Shown piece after piece: positions 1-6,312 of a DNA stretch of 14,546 nucleotides. A program made the translations under genes and the position numbers. The notes below the pieces were generated by a model. That model made no database searches. It was not told the DNA's origin and saw only the letters and a program-made list of their open reading frames with translations. The stretch is from NCBI GenBank assembly GCA_031379365.1, contig JANNFB010000044.1, forward strand, positions 1 to 14,546. Direction: 5' to 3'. Source of the DNA: CADEEN01 sp031379365. Lineage in GTDB: Bacteria; Pseudomonadota; Gammaproteobacteria; Burkholderiales; Burkholderiaceae_C. Each line of letters begins with the position of its first letter. Position 1 is the stretch's first letter.

Positions 1-27
1 GGAAAACCCGGAGAAGCCGATCAAGGG

Positions 28-636
28 CTACCTGCGCGGGCGGGCCGCTGGCGCGCCAAAGGCCAGCATGGCGAAGAACAGGTCAGCGAACTGGTCAAGC
101 GGCTCAGCGTTGCGCGTCAGTTTGGCGCGCAATACCGCGCCCTCCCAGCCGATCCAGAAGAAGCGCGAAATCGCTGCCGTGTCGCTGCCGGGCACCAATT
201 CCCCCGCCTCGATGGCCTGTTCCAGGCACGCCGTTACTCGCCGTTCCCAGGACAAGAGCACCGCTTCCAGTTGTTCGCGAAACGAGTCATCCAGACTGGC
301 CAGCTCCTGCCCCAGGTTGCCAACCAGACAGCCGCGTCGATAGCCGTACTTCAGCATGCCTCGCTTGGCATCATCGACAAACGCGCGCAAACGCGCCAAG
401 GGGGACAGCGACTCGTCGTCGAAAATCCGGCTCATCTTGCGGGCGTAGAACTCGACGTAGTTCTGAATCACCGCCTCGCCGAACTCATGCTTGTTGGCGA
501 AGAAGTGATAGAAGGAACCCTTGGGCACGCCGACGCGTTTGAGCACTTCGTCGATGCCGGTGACCTGGAAACCGCGCTCTGTCAGCAGTTCGGTTCCGCA
601 CCAGACCAGCGCTCGCTTGGTATCGCCACGACCCAT
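28..636 (-). CDS. TetR/AcuR-like transcriptional repressor
   Basis: A 202-residue TetR-family DNA-binding protein. The N-terminal helix-turn-helix is visible at about residues 23-46: the stretch after ERGF, then GIDEVLKRVGVPKGSFYHFF, is the family hallmark. The C-terminal part (RRGCLVGNLGQELA, then a Trp-containing helix) resembles the AcuR/YjdC type of ligand-binding domain; the ligand is unknown. I chose the ATG at 634-636 because it leaves the usual short lead before helix 1. It has no good ribosome binding site, and the frame stays open upstream to 885, with another ATG at 730-732, so the start is uncertain. The gene points away from the toxin-antitoxin genes, and its own target may lie outside the window to the left. 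Confidence 0.85.
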   Translation of the reverse strand: MGRGDTKRALVWCGTELLTERGFQVTGIDEVLKRVGVPKGSFYHFFANKHEFGEAVIQNYVEFYARKMSRIFDDESLSPLARLRAFVDDAKRGMLKYGYRRGCLVGNLGQELASLDDSFREQLEAVLLSWERRVTACLEQAIEAGELVPGSDTAAISRFFWIGWEGAVLRAKLTRNAEPLDQFADLFFAMLAFGAPAARPRR

Positions 637-802
637 CGCTCGCTCGCTACGGCCGCGTACCCGCGGGGCAGTTCGATGCTCTTTGGCGTGTTCTACGTTG
701 GCGATTACCGCGCCTTCAAGTCCGCGTTTCATGCGCTCGAGACTAGACCGGTCGGCTCGGGAAGTCAAATCATTCTCGCCTGGGCGGTCTTCGACCAAGC
801 CT

Positions 803-830
803 TTGCGAGACCTGATGATCTGCGTACATC
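803..830 (+). promoter_or_regulatory. Candidate promoter of the antitoxin gene
   Basis: A TTGCGA (803-808) and a weak TACATC (825-830) are separated by 16 bases. The second box overlaps the 16-bp palindrome at 827-842, the arrangement expected for autorepression by a toxin-antitoxin complex. The match to the sigma-70 consensus is modest, so this is a suggestion only. Confidence 0.3.
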
Positions 831-842
831 TCAATTGAGATG
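827..842. promoter_or_regulatory. Perfect 16-bp palindrome, probable antitoxin operator
   Basis: CATCTCAATTGAGATG reads the same on both strands without a mismatch. It ends 33 bases before the ATG of the DinJ/RelB-type antitoxin. Ribbon-helix-helix antitoxins bind palindromes in their own promoters, so this is the likely site of autorepression. The palindrome is seen directly; the protein bound is inferred. Confidence 0.65.
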
Positions 843-863
843 CAACGTATCGCAAGTTTAGGT

Positions 864-869
864 AAGGAG
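864..869 (+). promoter_or_regulatory. Ribosome binding site of the antitoxin gene
   Basis: AAGGAG lies 6 bases before the ATG at 876 and decides this start over the in-frame ATG at 840, which lies inside the palindrome. Confidence 0.75.
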
Positions 870-875
870 CACGTG

Positions 876-1145
876 ATGGCCACAACGACTATGGTCCATG
901 TCAGGTTGGACGAGAGCATCAAGAACCAAGCGACGGAAACATTGGCGTCGATGGGGCTCACCGTGTCCGACGCAGTGCGCGTCTTCCTCACGCGTGTGGT
1001 GACTGATCAGCAGCTGCCGTTCGCGCTGCAGGCACCGAACGCCAGCACGCGCGCCGCGATGCGCGAGGCGCGCGCCATCAGCAGGGCGCGTTTCGCTTCA
1101 ACGGATGCGTTGATCCATGACCTCGAAAAGGGCGCCAAGCGGTAA
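876..1145 (+). CDS. RelB/DinJ-family antitoxin
   Basis: An 89-residue type II antitoxin of the RelB/DinJ family. The N-terminus (MVHVRLDESIKNQATETL, then LGLTVSDAVRVFLTRVV-like spacing with MGLTVSDAVRVFLTRVV) is the ribbon-helix-helix DNA-binding domain, about residues 5-50. The rest would wrap around and block a RelE/YafQ-type RNase. It starts at the ATG behind AAGGAG. The gene looks complete and undamaged. The toxin frame begins 29 bases before this stop codon, a typical coupled arrangement, but that toxin is broken, so this antitoxin is probably an orphan here. It could still repress its own promoter or neutralise a related toxin encoded elsewhere in the genome. Confidence 0.9.
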   Translation: MATTTMVHVRLDESIKNQATETLASMGLTVSDAVRVFLTRVVTDQQLPFALQAPNASTRAAMREARAISRARFASTDALIHDLEKGAKR

Positions 1146-1445
1146 GCGCGCCGCCCTTCCCAGGGCATCCGACCGCACCAAGGCCTTCGTCAAGGACTGG
1201 ACCCGGCTCGCCCACTCAGGCCGCTACGACATGAGACGGCTGAAACAAGCGATGCTCCTGCTGGTCGCCCGCGACTAGCCACTCGGCCCGGAGTGGCTCG
1301 CCACGCGCTGGTGGGCGAGTGGGCGGATCACCGGGAATGCCATGTCGGCGGCGACTTCTTGTTGATTTATCGCCTGAGCGGCACCGGTGATGGCGAGCAG
1401 GTCATCTTTGTTCGCGCTGGAACCCACGCGAATCTGTTCGAATAG
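1117..1445 (+). pseudogene. Broken YafQ/RelE-family mRNA interferase toxin
   Basis: The toxin partner of the preceding antitoxin, disabled twice. From the ATG at 1117, 53 codons read as a normal YafQ N-terminus (DRTKAFVKDWTRLAHSGRYD, then RRLKQAMLLLVARD). A TAG at 1276-1278 then interrupts the frame, which continues PLGPEWL. At about 1300-1302 one base is missing. In the next frame the protein resumes as HALVGEWADHRECH, GGDFLLIYRL and VFVRAGTHANLFE-like sequence (IFVRAGTHANLFE) and ends at TAG 1443-1445. Repaired, it would be about 109 residues, a normal length for the family. The catalytic-region histidines and the Asp of GGDF are all still present in the pieces, so the decay looks recent. 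A sequencing error could explain one lesion but hardly both. Confidence 0.85.
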
Positions 1446-1658
1446 GCGCCCGACCGGCGATCCAAGCCGCCAGAATTTCGCCGCGCCAATGATCGTTCTC
1501 TCGACCCAATACTGAAGTTCCGTGGCCAGAAGAGCTGACATCCGCAGCGCCCGCTCCCCGGGTTTGGCGCGGCAGAAGCGCCGCCAGCCTGTTGCCGAGG
1601 TGGGCTGCACGGCCTGAGCGCCTGCATTACAACAGCGCTCCAAGTAAGGAGGTGCGCA
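1446..1658. other. Spacer between two toxin-antitoxin modules
   Basis: About 210 bases separate the broken toxin from the next module. I see no coding signature on either strand and no clear palindrome like the one before the first antitoxin. The promoter of the following pair should lie here, but I cannot place it. Confidence 0.5.
1646..1652 (+). promoter_or_regulatory. Ribosome binding site of the VapB gene
   Basis: AAGGAGG, a near-perfect Shine-Dalgarno sequence, ends 6 bases before the ATG at 1659 and fixes this start. Confidence 0.75.
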
Positions 1659-1880
1659 ATGGCTGAATCCACCATCACCGCCAAAGGGCAGACCACCGTG
1701 CCTGCCGACATCCGGGCATTCGTGCAGGCCAAACCTGGCACGCGCCTGGTCTGGTCGATGATGCCCGACGGCACCATCATCGTTCGTGCCAAGACCAAGT
1801 CCATCCTCGACATGGCCGGCATGCTTAAGGCGCCGAAGGGCAAGCGCGTCAGTGTCGACGACAGGAGCCCCTGGCGCTGA
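1659..1880 (+). CDS. vapB: AbrB/SpoVT-type antitoxin (VapB)
   Basis: A 73-residue antitoxin with a SpoVT/AbrB swapped-hairpin DNA-binding domain in its first 45 residues. The diagnostic opening is TITAKGQTTVPADIR (residues 5-19), followed by KPGTRLVW and a strand ending in IIVRAK. The C-terminal tail should bind the PIN-domain toxin and block its active site. Its TGA overlaps the ATG of the next gene as TGATG, so the two are translationally coupled. The operon probably represses itself, as is usual for the family. The call as antitoxin is firm; the VapB name rests on the PIN partner. Confidence 0.9.
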   Translation: MAESTITAKGQTTVPADIRAFVQAKPGTRLVWSMMPDGTIIVRAKTKSILDMAGMLKAPKGKRVSVDDRSPWR

Positions 1881-2434
1881 TGGCGGCGCTCGATACCACC
1901 GTTCTGGTGCGCTACATCGTCCAGGATGACGTGGCGCAACTCGCTGCCGCTACGCGGCTGATCAATCGCTGCGTAGGAGAGGGCCGGACGCTATTCGTTC
2001 CGGTGACCGTCGTGCTGGAGCTTGAATGGGTGCTGAGGGTCAGCTTCGAGTTCGGGAAGAACGACGTGCTCCTGACGCTGTCCAGTCTCTTTTCTGCAGC
2101 TGAGCTGAGCTTCGAGTCGGAGCAAGCACTCGAGGTTGCACTGCAGCTGTTCCGCAAGGGCTCGGCCGACTTTGCTGACTGCCTCCACGTCGCGTTGGCC
2201 GCTCAGGCCAACGAACAGCCGCTTTGGACCTTCGACAAGGGGGCTGCCAAGGTGAGTGGCGCCCACTTGCTGGCCAAGGCCCAGGCGCCGCATCCAAGCG
2301 AACCGAGGCTCTCGCATGGGAAAACGACTGTCGGCAATCTGCGAGCGAAGCGACCGACAGCATTTGGTCGATGGCCGGGTGCTCCGGTGGACGAAATCGA
2401 CGCCACGTTGCTGACGTTCAAGCCCATGGCCTGA
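1880..2434 (+). CDS. vapC: PIN-domain ribonuclease toxin (VapC) with C-terminal extension
   Basis: A type II toxin of the VapC family, a metal-dependent RNase that cleaves tRNA or rRNA in characterised members. The acidic residues of the PIN fold are present: D5 (ALDTTVLVRY), E47 (VLELEW), D97 and D100 (ADFADCLHVA) and D119 (TFDKGAAK). A PIN toxin of this kind normally ends soon after the GAHLLA stretch at residues 127-132. Here the frame runs on to residue 184. The extra 52 residues look like no domain I know, and their DNA contains a 7-bp hairpin (2328-2360) and words shared with the following spacer. I infer that the original stop was lost by a rearrangement. The catalytic part looks intact, so the toxin may still be active. 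Confidence 0.88.
   Translation: MAALDTTVLVRYIVQDDVAQLAAATRLINRCVGEGRTLFVPVTVVLELEWVLRVSFEFGKNDVLLTLSSLFSAAELSFESEQALEVALQLFRKGSADFADCLHVALAAQANEQPLWTFDKGAAKVSGAHLLAKAQAPHPSEPRLSHGKTTVGNLRAKRPTAFGRWPGAPVDEIDATLLTFKPMA
2328..2360. repeat. Inverted repeat inside the VapC extension
   Basis: CTGTCGG (2328-2334) and CCGACAG (2354-2360) form a perfect 7-bp inverted repeat with a 19-base loop. It lies within the part of the VapC frame that goes beyond the normal family end, which supports the view that the extension is former spacer DNA. Confidence 0.5.
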
Positions 2435-2590
2435 TCGGCCGGTTTGGAGCGAGCAGTTCCGAAAGTCGGCCTTCGGCGGTCGGCCAAGAGCGGTCCTGCC
2501 TGTCGTCGCAGAGCGGTCACCACCGCTGCATCCGACTGCCTTCGGTTGCGGCGCAAAGGTTCAGAATGCCCTTCCGCAAGGGAGGACCAC
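2435..2590. other. Spacer rich in CGGTC/GGCCTTCGG words
   Basis: This 156-base spacer holds GGCCTTCGGCGGTCGG (2469 onward), GAGCGGTC twice and TGCCTTCGGTTGCGG. These words recur in degenerate form in other spacers of the window (near 8480, 8800 and 12030-12250). No coding sequence is seen. Confidence 0.4.
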
Positions 2591-3043
2591 ATGGACCAGC
2601 CGAACCGCGCCGCCGTCAATGCGGAGCTTGATCATCTGACAGCCGAGTTCTTTCGTGCCGTGTCATTCGAGGCGGGTGAAGCACCCCCCTACAGCAACAT
2701 CCACACACTCTTCATTGAGTCCGGTCTCCTCATTAAGAACACCGGTTCAACGCCGGAGATCTCGACGGTACGCCAGTTCATTGAGCCACGTCAGGCACTG
2801 GTGCGCGCGGGCGAGTTGTCGCGCTTCCGCGAGGTAGAGCTTTTCGCAACCACGGAAGTATTCGGCAACGTGGCACAGCGCTTCAGCGCGTACGCGAAGT
2901 CAGGCACCATGAACGGTGTCCCGTTTGAGGCCCGAGGCATGATCTCGACGCAGTTCATCTCGACGCCAGCTGGCTGGAGGATCAGTGCTATGGCCTGGGA
3001 TGACGAACGCCCTGGCCTGTCCATCCCCAAGGGAGCCGCTTGA
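2591..3043 (+). CDS. NTF2/SnoaL-like protein of unknown function
   Basis: A 150-residue protein starting at the ATG behind AGGGAGG (2579-2585). The first 35 residues form a helix (LDHLTAEFFRAVSFE). The later alternation of strands, with HTLFIESGLLIKN, VRQFIEPRQALVRAGEL, and a terminal pattern of FEARGMISTQFISTPAGWRI followed by MAWDDE, fits the cone-shaped NTF2-like fold (DUF4440/SnoaL group). Members may be small enzymes or ligand binders; no catalytic residue can be named here. It has no signal peptide or membrane segment. The next gene starts 49 bases downstream on the same strand, so the two may be cotranscribed. Confidence 0.75.
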   Translation: MDQPNRAAVNAELDHLTAEFFRAVSFEAGEAPPYSNIHTLFIESGLLIKNTGSTPEISTVRQFIEPRQALVRAGELSRFREVELFATTEVFGNVAQRFSAYAKSGTMNGVPFEARGMISTQFISTPAGWRISAMAWDDERPGLSIPKGAA

Positions 3044-3077
3044 TGATTCCCGAGTCAACACTGGTGTTGCCTGCCGA

Positions 3078-3084
3078 AAGGGAG
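3078..3084 (+). promoter_or_regulatory. Ribosome binding site of the DUF1330 gene
   Basis: AAGGGAG lies 8 bases before the ATG at 3093 and selects this start over upstream in-frame alternatives. Confidence 0.6.
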
Positions 3085-3092
3085 TGAGATCA

Positions 3093-3272
3093 ATGCCCGC
3101 CTATTTGATCGTCGAAAAAATCATCACCGACGCTGCCAAGTTCGAGGAATACAGGACGAAGGTCGAACCAATGATTCTCAAGTACGGTGGCCGCTACCTC
3201 ACGAAGGGCGGAAGCCACAGTCCTTATTGGTCGCGTTACCACCATAAAGTCGACGCCGACAGGAATGCCTAG
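3093..3272 (+). pseudogene. Truncated DUF1330-family protein
   Basis: The first 42 residues match the start of DUF1330 proteins very well: MPAYLIVEKIITDAAKFEEY, then EPMILKYGGRYLTKGGSH. The family normally has about 95 residues, with a second half containing a VVIIEFP-type strand and an aWYnSpeY motif. Here, after GGSH, the sequence becomes SPYWSRYHHKVDADRNA and stops at residue 59. I could not find the missing half in another frame downstream, so this is a truncation with a break near 3222 rather than a simple frameshift. The ferredoxin-like fold of the family could not form. The gene keeps a good ribosome binding site and may still be translated. Confidence 0.7.
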
Positions 3273-3489
3273 CGACGCTCAGTGACCAGCGCGATTGGGG
3301 GCGGCTCGGGCTCTAGTGGATGGACAACATCGACGTGCAACTCGACTACATCGAGGCCGCTCTGCAGGTCCAAAGAAGAGTCGCGCCATAGTGGTTGGGT
3401 GTCGCCGGTTGGTGCGGGGACTGGCGCGGGAAAATCGTTGGACACTCAGCCTCCTCGACGGCGGGTCGCTCTGCGGCTACCCCGACCGA

Positions 3490-3508
3490 GAGTAACCGCT
3501 TGTTACTC
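3490..3508. repeat. Perfect 7-bp hairpin
   Basis: GAGTAAC (3490-3496) and GTTACTC (3502-3508) are exact reverse complements around the 5-base loop CGCTT. No T-run follows on either strand, so a classical terminator is unlikely. The AT-rich stem stands out in this GC-rich DNA. Confidence 0.55.
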
Positions 3509-3748
3509 CATTGGGGATAGGGATTGCCCGGTTGGCCCTTCTGTGGTCCGCGGCCAATGTTGACGCCGACCGAACTGACCCAGTGGTCAACCTGCACTGC
3601 CTCTTTCTTGAGCAGGAGACGGAGCCCCTAAAGCGGGCGACTCGATCGGGAACTGCTGGCCGGTTCACCCGAATACCTTGCGCATGAACACGCGGGAAAA
3701 TGCGTTGACGACTCTATGGTCGTTTGTTCCATGGAACGACGTCGAAGG

Positions 3749-3803
3749 CAAGCTGTAGCGTGCACCCCTGCAACGTGCACTCCTGGCAACGGGGTGCAGC
3801 TTG
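3749..3803. terminator. Inverted repeat with internal tandem duplication, after the TPR operon
   Basis: TGCACCCC (3761-3768) pairs perfectly with GGGGTGCA (3791-3798), and the outer arms CAAGC (3749-3753) and GCTTG (3799-3803) extend the stem across a 7-base bulge. It begins 9 bases beyond the stop codon of the minus-strand TPR gene, where a terminator is expected. It lacks a clear T-run, so termination is inferred from position and dyad only. Confidence 0.4.
3759..3789. repeat. Two-copy tandem repeat
   Basis: CGTGCACCCCTGCAA (3759-3773) is followed directly by CGTGCACTCCTGGCAA (3774-3789). The copies differ by one substitution and one inserted G. They occupy most of the loop and one arm of the larger inverted repeat. 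Confidence 0.6.
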
Positions 3804-3811
3804 GCCGCACT

Positions 3812-4288
3812 TCAGCGAGTGCGCGGTTTGTCGCGGTGGGCCGCGATCGAGCGTCGCAGATCGCGCTGTTCGTCGCAGGGCAGGAGGCAGATCCCGTCGA
3901 GCGCCTTCAAGTGCCGTTCGGCGCCCGCCAGGTCATCGACTGCGAGGTACGCCTCGCCGATGTACTCATGCGCCCCGCGATGCGAGGGGTTGAGCGCGAG
4001 CGCGCGTTTGTAGTGCTCGAAGGCCTTGTCGAGCTGGCGCACCTGGCGGTGCGCGAAGCCGAGCTCGTTGTGCAGGTCGGCGGCGTCCGGGAAGCGCTTG
4101 AGGGCGGCCTGAAAGCGCCGCAGCGCTGCGGCCGCGTCGCCGACCTTCAGCGCCTCGAGGCCCGCGGCATAGTCGCCGTCGGCCAGCAGCGCCTGGTCGT
4201 CGGCGTCCTGCGACTGCACGGCGCCGGCTGACCGCAGCAGCAGCACCATCGCCGCTGCCGCGAGTGCCGCTCGCCGTTGGGGCTTCAC
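3812..4288 (-). CDS. Small exported TPR protein
   Basis: A 158-residue protein read from a GTG start at 4286-4288. Its first codons overlap the TGA of the upstream gene as GTGA, the coupling that decides this start. An N-terminal basic stretch (KPQRR) and an Ala/Leu-rich core (AALAAAAMVLLL) form a signal peptide ending near AGAVQS. The mature part holds about three tetratricopeptide repeats: AALRRFQAALKRFPDAADLH, ELGFAHRQVRQLDKAFEHYK and GEAYLAVDDLAGAERHLK. The end has a CLLPCDEQRDL element with two cysteines, similar to the C-xx-C-E tail of other periplasmic TPR proteins. It probably acts as a periplasmic scaffold with the larger TPR protein made from the same message. Confidence 0.8.
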   Translation of the reverse strand: MKPQRRAALAAAAMVLLLRSAGAVQSQDADDQALLADGDYAAGLEALKVGDAAAALRRFQAALKRFPDAADLHNELGFAHRQVRQLDKAFEHYKRALALNPSHRGAHEYIGEAYLAVDDLAGAERHLKALDGICLLPCDEQRDLRRSIAAHRDKPRTR

Positions 4289-5889
4289 CGAGCGGCCAGA
4301 TAGGTCTTCGCGCGCGTGACCTCGGGCAACGTCGAGTCGGCATCGCGCGTCAGCTCGACCAGCTTGCCGTAATGCTGGCGTGCCTTGTCGCGCTCGCCCG
4401 CCGCGTCGGCCGCCGCCCCCGCGCCGGCATAGCCGCGCAGTCGGTTGGGCTCGCGCACCTGCGACTGCTCGTACTCCTTCAGCGCGGCGGCCGGCTGCTT
4501 CAACTCGAGCAACATGTCGCCGAGCAACTCGCGCGCCGGCAACACCCGTCCGGGTGTCACGATGTGCTTCTCGCTGCGGTCTTCCATGTCGGCAGCGGCG
4601 CGCATCAGTTTCAGTGCCTCGTCGTTCTGCCCCTTGGCCTTGGCGATCCATGCCGCCGCGGTGATGCGCTGCACTTCGACTTCGCCGGCCCAGTAGCTGT
4701 TCTTCGCGTCGACCACCGCCTTGTGTTGCGCCTCCAGGCGCTGCGCCTCCTGCTCGGCGGCCGTCGCGTCGCCTTTGCGCGCCGCGCCCAGTGCGCGCGA
4801 GAACGTCGTGATCGCCTCAACGAAGGCGGCCTGCGCGCCGACCGGCGGCAACTGCGCGGCCGCAGACCAGTCGCTGCGTTCGAGCGCCGCCCGCGCGGGC
4901 ATCATCGCTTCCGCATACGGCCCGACGAAGATCGCCGGGTTGGAGCGAGGCATCGCCCTGAACTCCTCCAGCACCTTGCGCGCCGCTTCGACCCGGCCCA
5001 GTTGGAGGTAGGCATACGTCATGTAGTCCGCGGCATGGAACGCTTCGACCAGGTCGTTGGGGCCGACGCCCTTCTTGGCCACATCGGCGCCGCGCCGGTT
5101 GGTGGCGGCGGAGTCGGCCCACGCGCCCACGCGGGTGAAGATGTGCGACGGCATGTGCAGCGCGTGCGGCGCATCCGGCGCAAGGGACGCGTACTTGCGC
5201 GCCGCTGGCAGGCCCTTCGGCGCGATCGGCGCGGCGTCGTAGCTGTGGATCAGGTAGTGGGCGACGCCCGGATGGTCGGGGTACTTGACGAACTGCTTCT
5301 CGAGCACCGCGGCGGCCTTCAGGTACGCGGCGTAGGTCTGGTCGGCCTGCGCTTGCGTCCCCGCGGTGTAGAGCGCGGAGAAGATCTGTGCCTCGTCGTC
5401 GCTCGGATACTTTGCCGCGAGCGCCTCGAAGGCCTGCGCCCGCGAGGCCTGGCGCGCGCGCTCGGGGCGGTTCGCGAAGTCGGCGTAGTAGGTCGCGACG
5501 GCTTCGATGTAGTCGCGCTCGCGCTCGGTCTTGGCGCCGATCTTGCGGCCCTGCTCGATCGCCGCAAGCGCGGACTCGGCGGCCTTTGGCGACGCGCCCA
5601 GGCCGGCGAGCGGGTTGTTCATCAGCAGCGCCGCGATGCCGAAGGTCGCGACGCCGCAGGCCGGGTCGTCCTCGAGCACATGACGGAAGGCCTTGTCGCC
5701 GGCGTCGAACCAGAACGAATGCAGCATCGCCACCGCGCGCTGCAACTCACCCTGGACCTTGGCGTCGCACGAATTGGCGAAGTTGACTTTCCCGAGCTGG
5801 CCCTTGCCTTCCTCGATTTCGTGGGCAAGGGCCGGCCCGGCCAGCACACAAGATAGTGCGGCTGCCGCCGCCAAGGGATGGAATTGCAT
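4285..5889 (-). CDS. Large exported TPR protein with conserved histidine motifs
   Basis: A 534-residue protein. The ATG at 5887-5889 follows GGAGG and opens a clear Sec signal peptide with cleavage expected after PALA (residue 22). The mature protein is helical throughout. It carries motifs I associate with an uncharacterised family of periplasmic TPR proteins: AVAMLHSFWFDAG (53-64), HYLIHSYD (211-218), HALHMPSHIFTRVGAW (242-257) and HAADYMTYAYLQLG (285-298). TPR-like repeats fill the C-terminal third (PARELLGDMLLELKQPAAAL and the following repeats). The clustered histidines could bind a metal or haem, but this is a guess. The stop codon overlaps the GTG of the smaller TPR gene, so both are one operon. 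A long open frame on the opposite strand is only a GC-bias shadow. Confidence 0.85.
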   Translation of the reverse strand: MQFHPLAAAAALSCVLAGPALAHEIEEGKGQLGKVNFANSCDAKVQGELQRAVAMLHSFWFDAGDKAFRHVLEDDPACGVATFGIAALLMNNPLAGLGASPKAAESALAAIEQGRKIGAKTERERDYIEAVATYYADFANRPERARQASRAQAFEALAAKYPSDDEAQIFSALYTAGTQAQADQTYAAYLKAAAVLEKQFVKYPDHPGVAHYLIHSYDAAPIAPKGLPAARKYASLAPDAPHALHMPSHIFTRVGAWADSAATNRRGADVAKKGVGPNDLVEAFHAADYMTYAYLQLGRVEAARKVLEEFRAMPRSNPAIFVGPYAEAMMPARAALERSDWSAAAQLPPVGAQAAFVEAITTFSRALGAARKGDATAAEQEAQRLEAQHKAVVDAKNSYWAGEVEVQRITAAAWIAKAKGQNDEALKLMRAAADMEDRSEKHIVTPGRVLPARELLGDMLLELKQPAAALKEYEQSQVREPNRLRGYAGAGAAADAAGERDKARQHYGKLVELTRDADSTLPEVTRAKTYLAAR

Positions 5890-5965
5890 AAATGCCTCCA
5901 GAGGGCCCGGCGCGGCACGCAGGCGAACCCCGCATGCCGGCGGGCGAGCGGATTCTGCCCCTTCG

Positions 5966-5985
5966 TGTAACACGCCGCAACGACG
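5966..5985. repeat. Small GC-rich hairpin upstream of the TPR operon
   Basis: CGCCG and CGGCG arms around a CAACGA loop lie between the CoA-transferase remnant and the TPR operon. It could be what is left of a terminator for the lost operon. There is no T-run and the coordinates are approximate to a few bases. Confidence 0.25.
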
Positions 5986-6022
5986 GCGGGGCGCGATCCC
6001 TAGCTTGTCGGGTGCCGGCGGA

Positions 6023-6190
6023 TCAGTGGAAAGGCACGCCGGTTTTGCGCTGGAGCTCGTCGCGGGTGACACCGGGCGCCATCTCGACCAGCTTCACGCC
6101 TTGCGGCGTCACATCCATCACCGCGAGGTCGGTGATGAAACGGTTCACCACACCCAGGCCGGTCAGCGGAAGGGTGCAGGCGGGCAGGAT
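6023..6190 (-). pseudogene. C-terminal remnant of 3-oxoacid CoA-transferase subunit B
   Basis: About 55 codons read as the end of a ScoB/PcaJ-type subunit: ILPACTLPLTGLGVV, NRFITDLAVMDVTPQG, KLVEMAPGVTRDELQ, ending in RKTGVPFH and TGA at 6023-6025. Complete B subunits have roughly 210-220 residues and carry the catalytic Glu near the N-terminus, which is missing here. A TGA at 6203-6205 closes the frame upstream, and the homology fades at about 6190. There is no start codon or partner A subunit in the window. The intact quality of the remaining residues suggests a fairly recent deletion that joined this tail to unrelated DNA. Confidence 0.8.
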
Positions 6191-6312
6191 CCACGACCGG
6201 TCTCAAAGTACAGCCGACATGCGCCGACGGCCACTAGAAGATGTTCATTGTCCAAAGCAGCCGCACACGATCCCGCCGCGCTGGTCGGCATCTGATGAAT
6301 GCGCTAAGTCAG

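Larger units (their letters stand above)
3273..3811. other. 540-base stretch without a convincing gene
   Basis: No frame gives a protein I recognise, and the open frames are short and disagree in strand. It contains a perfect hairpin at 3490-3508 and a tandem duplication inside a larger inverted repeat at 3749-3803. A 24-codon frame at 3684-3758 (MNTRENALTTLWSFVPWNDV onward) has no clear ribosome binding site. Because it follows a cut-off gene, it is best read as decayed DNA left by a rearrangement. Confidence 0.5.

Noticed and set aside
28..885. A 285-residue version of the TetR regulator
   Set aside because: The first 83 residues do not look like a domain and would overlap the antitoxin promoter and palindrome; the shorter form has the normal family length.
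876..2434. Reading the two toxin-antitoxin modules as a phage-defence island
   Set aside because: No restriction, CRISPR, abortive-infection or phage gene is near, and one toxin is dead. Simple accumulation of modules explains it.
3346..3597. An 83-codon minus-strand frame in the gene-poor stretch
   Set aside because: It has the feel of a conserved repeat-derived peptide (KGQPGNPYPQW), but I could place no family, no good start signal and no partner. I kept it as non-coding.
4264..5856. A 530-codon open frame on the plus strand across the large TPR gene
   Set aside because: Its composition is Arg/Ala/Leu-rich without any domain. The minus strand has a signal peptide, a ribosome binding site and family motifs, so this is a shadow of GC-rich codon bias.
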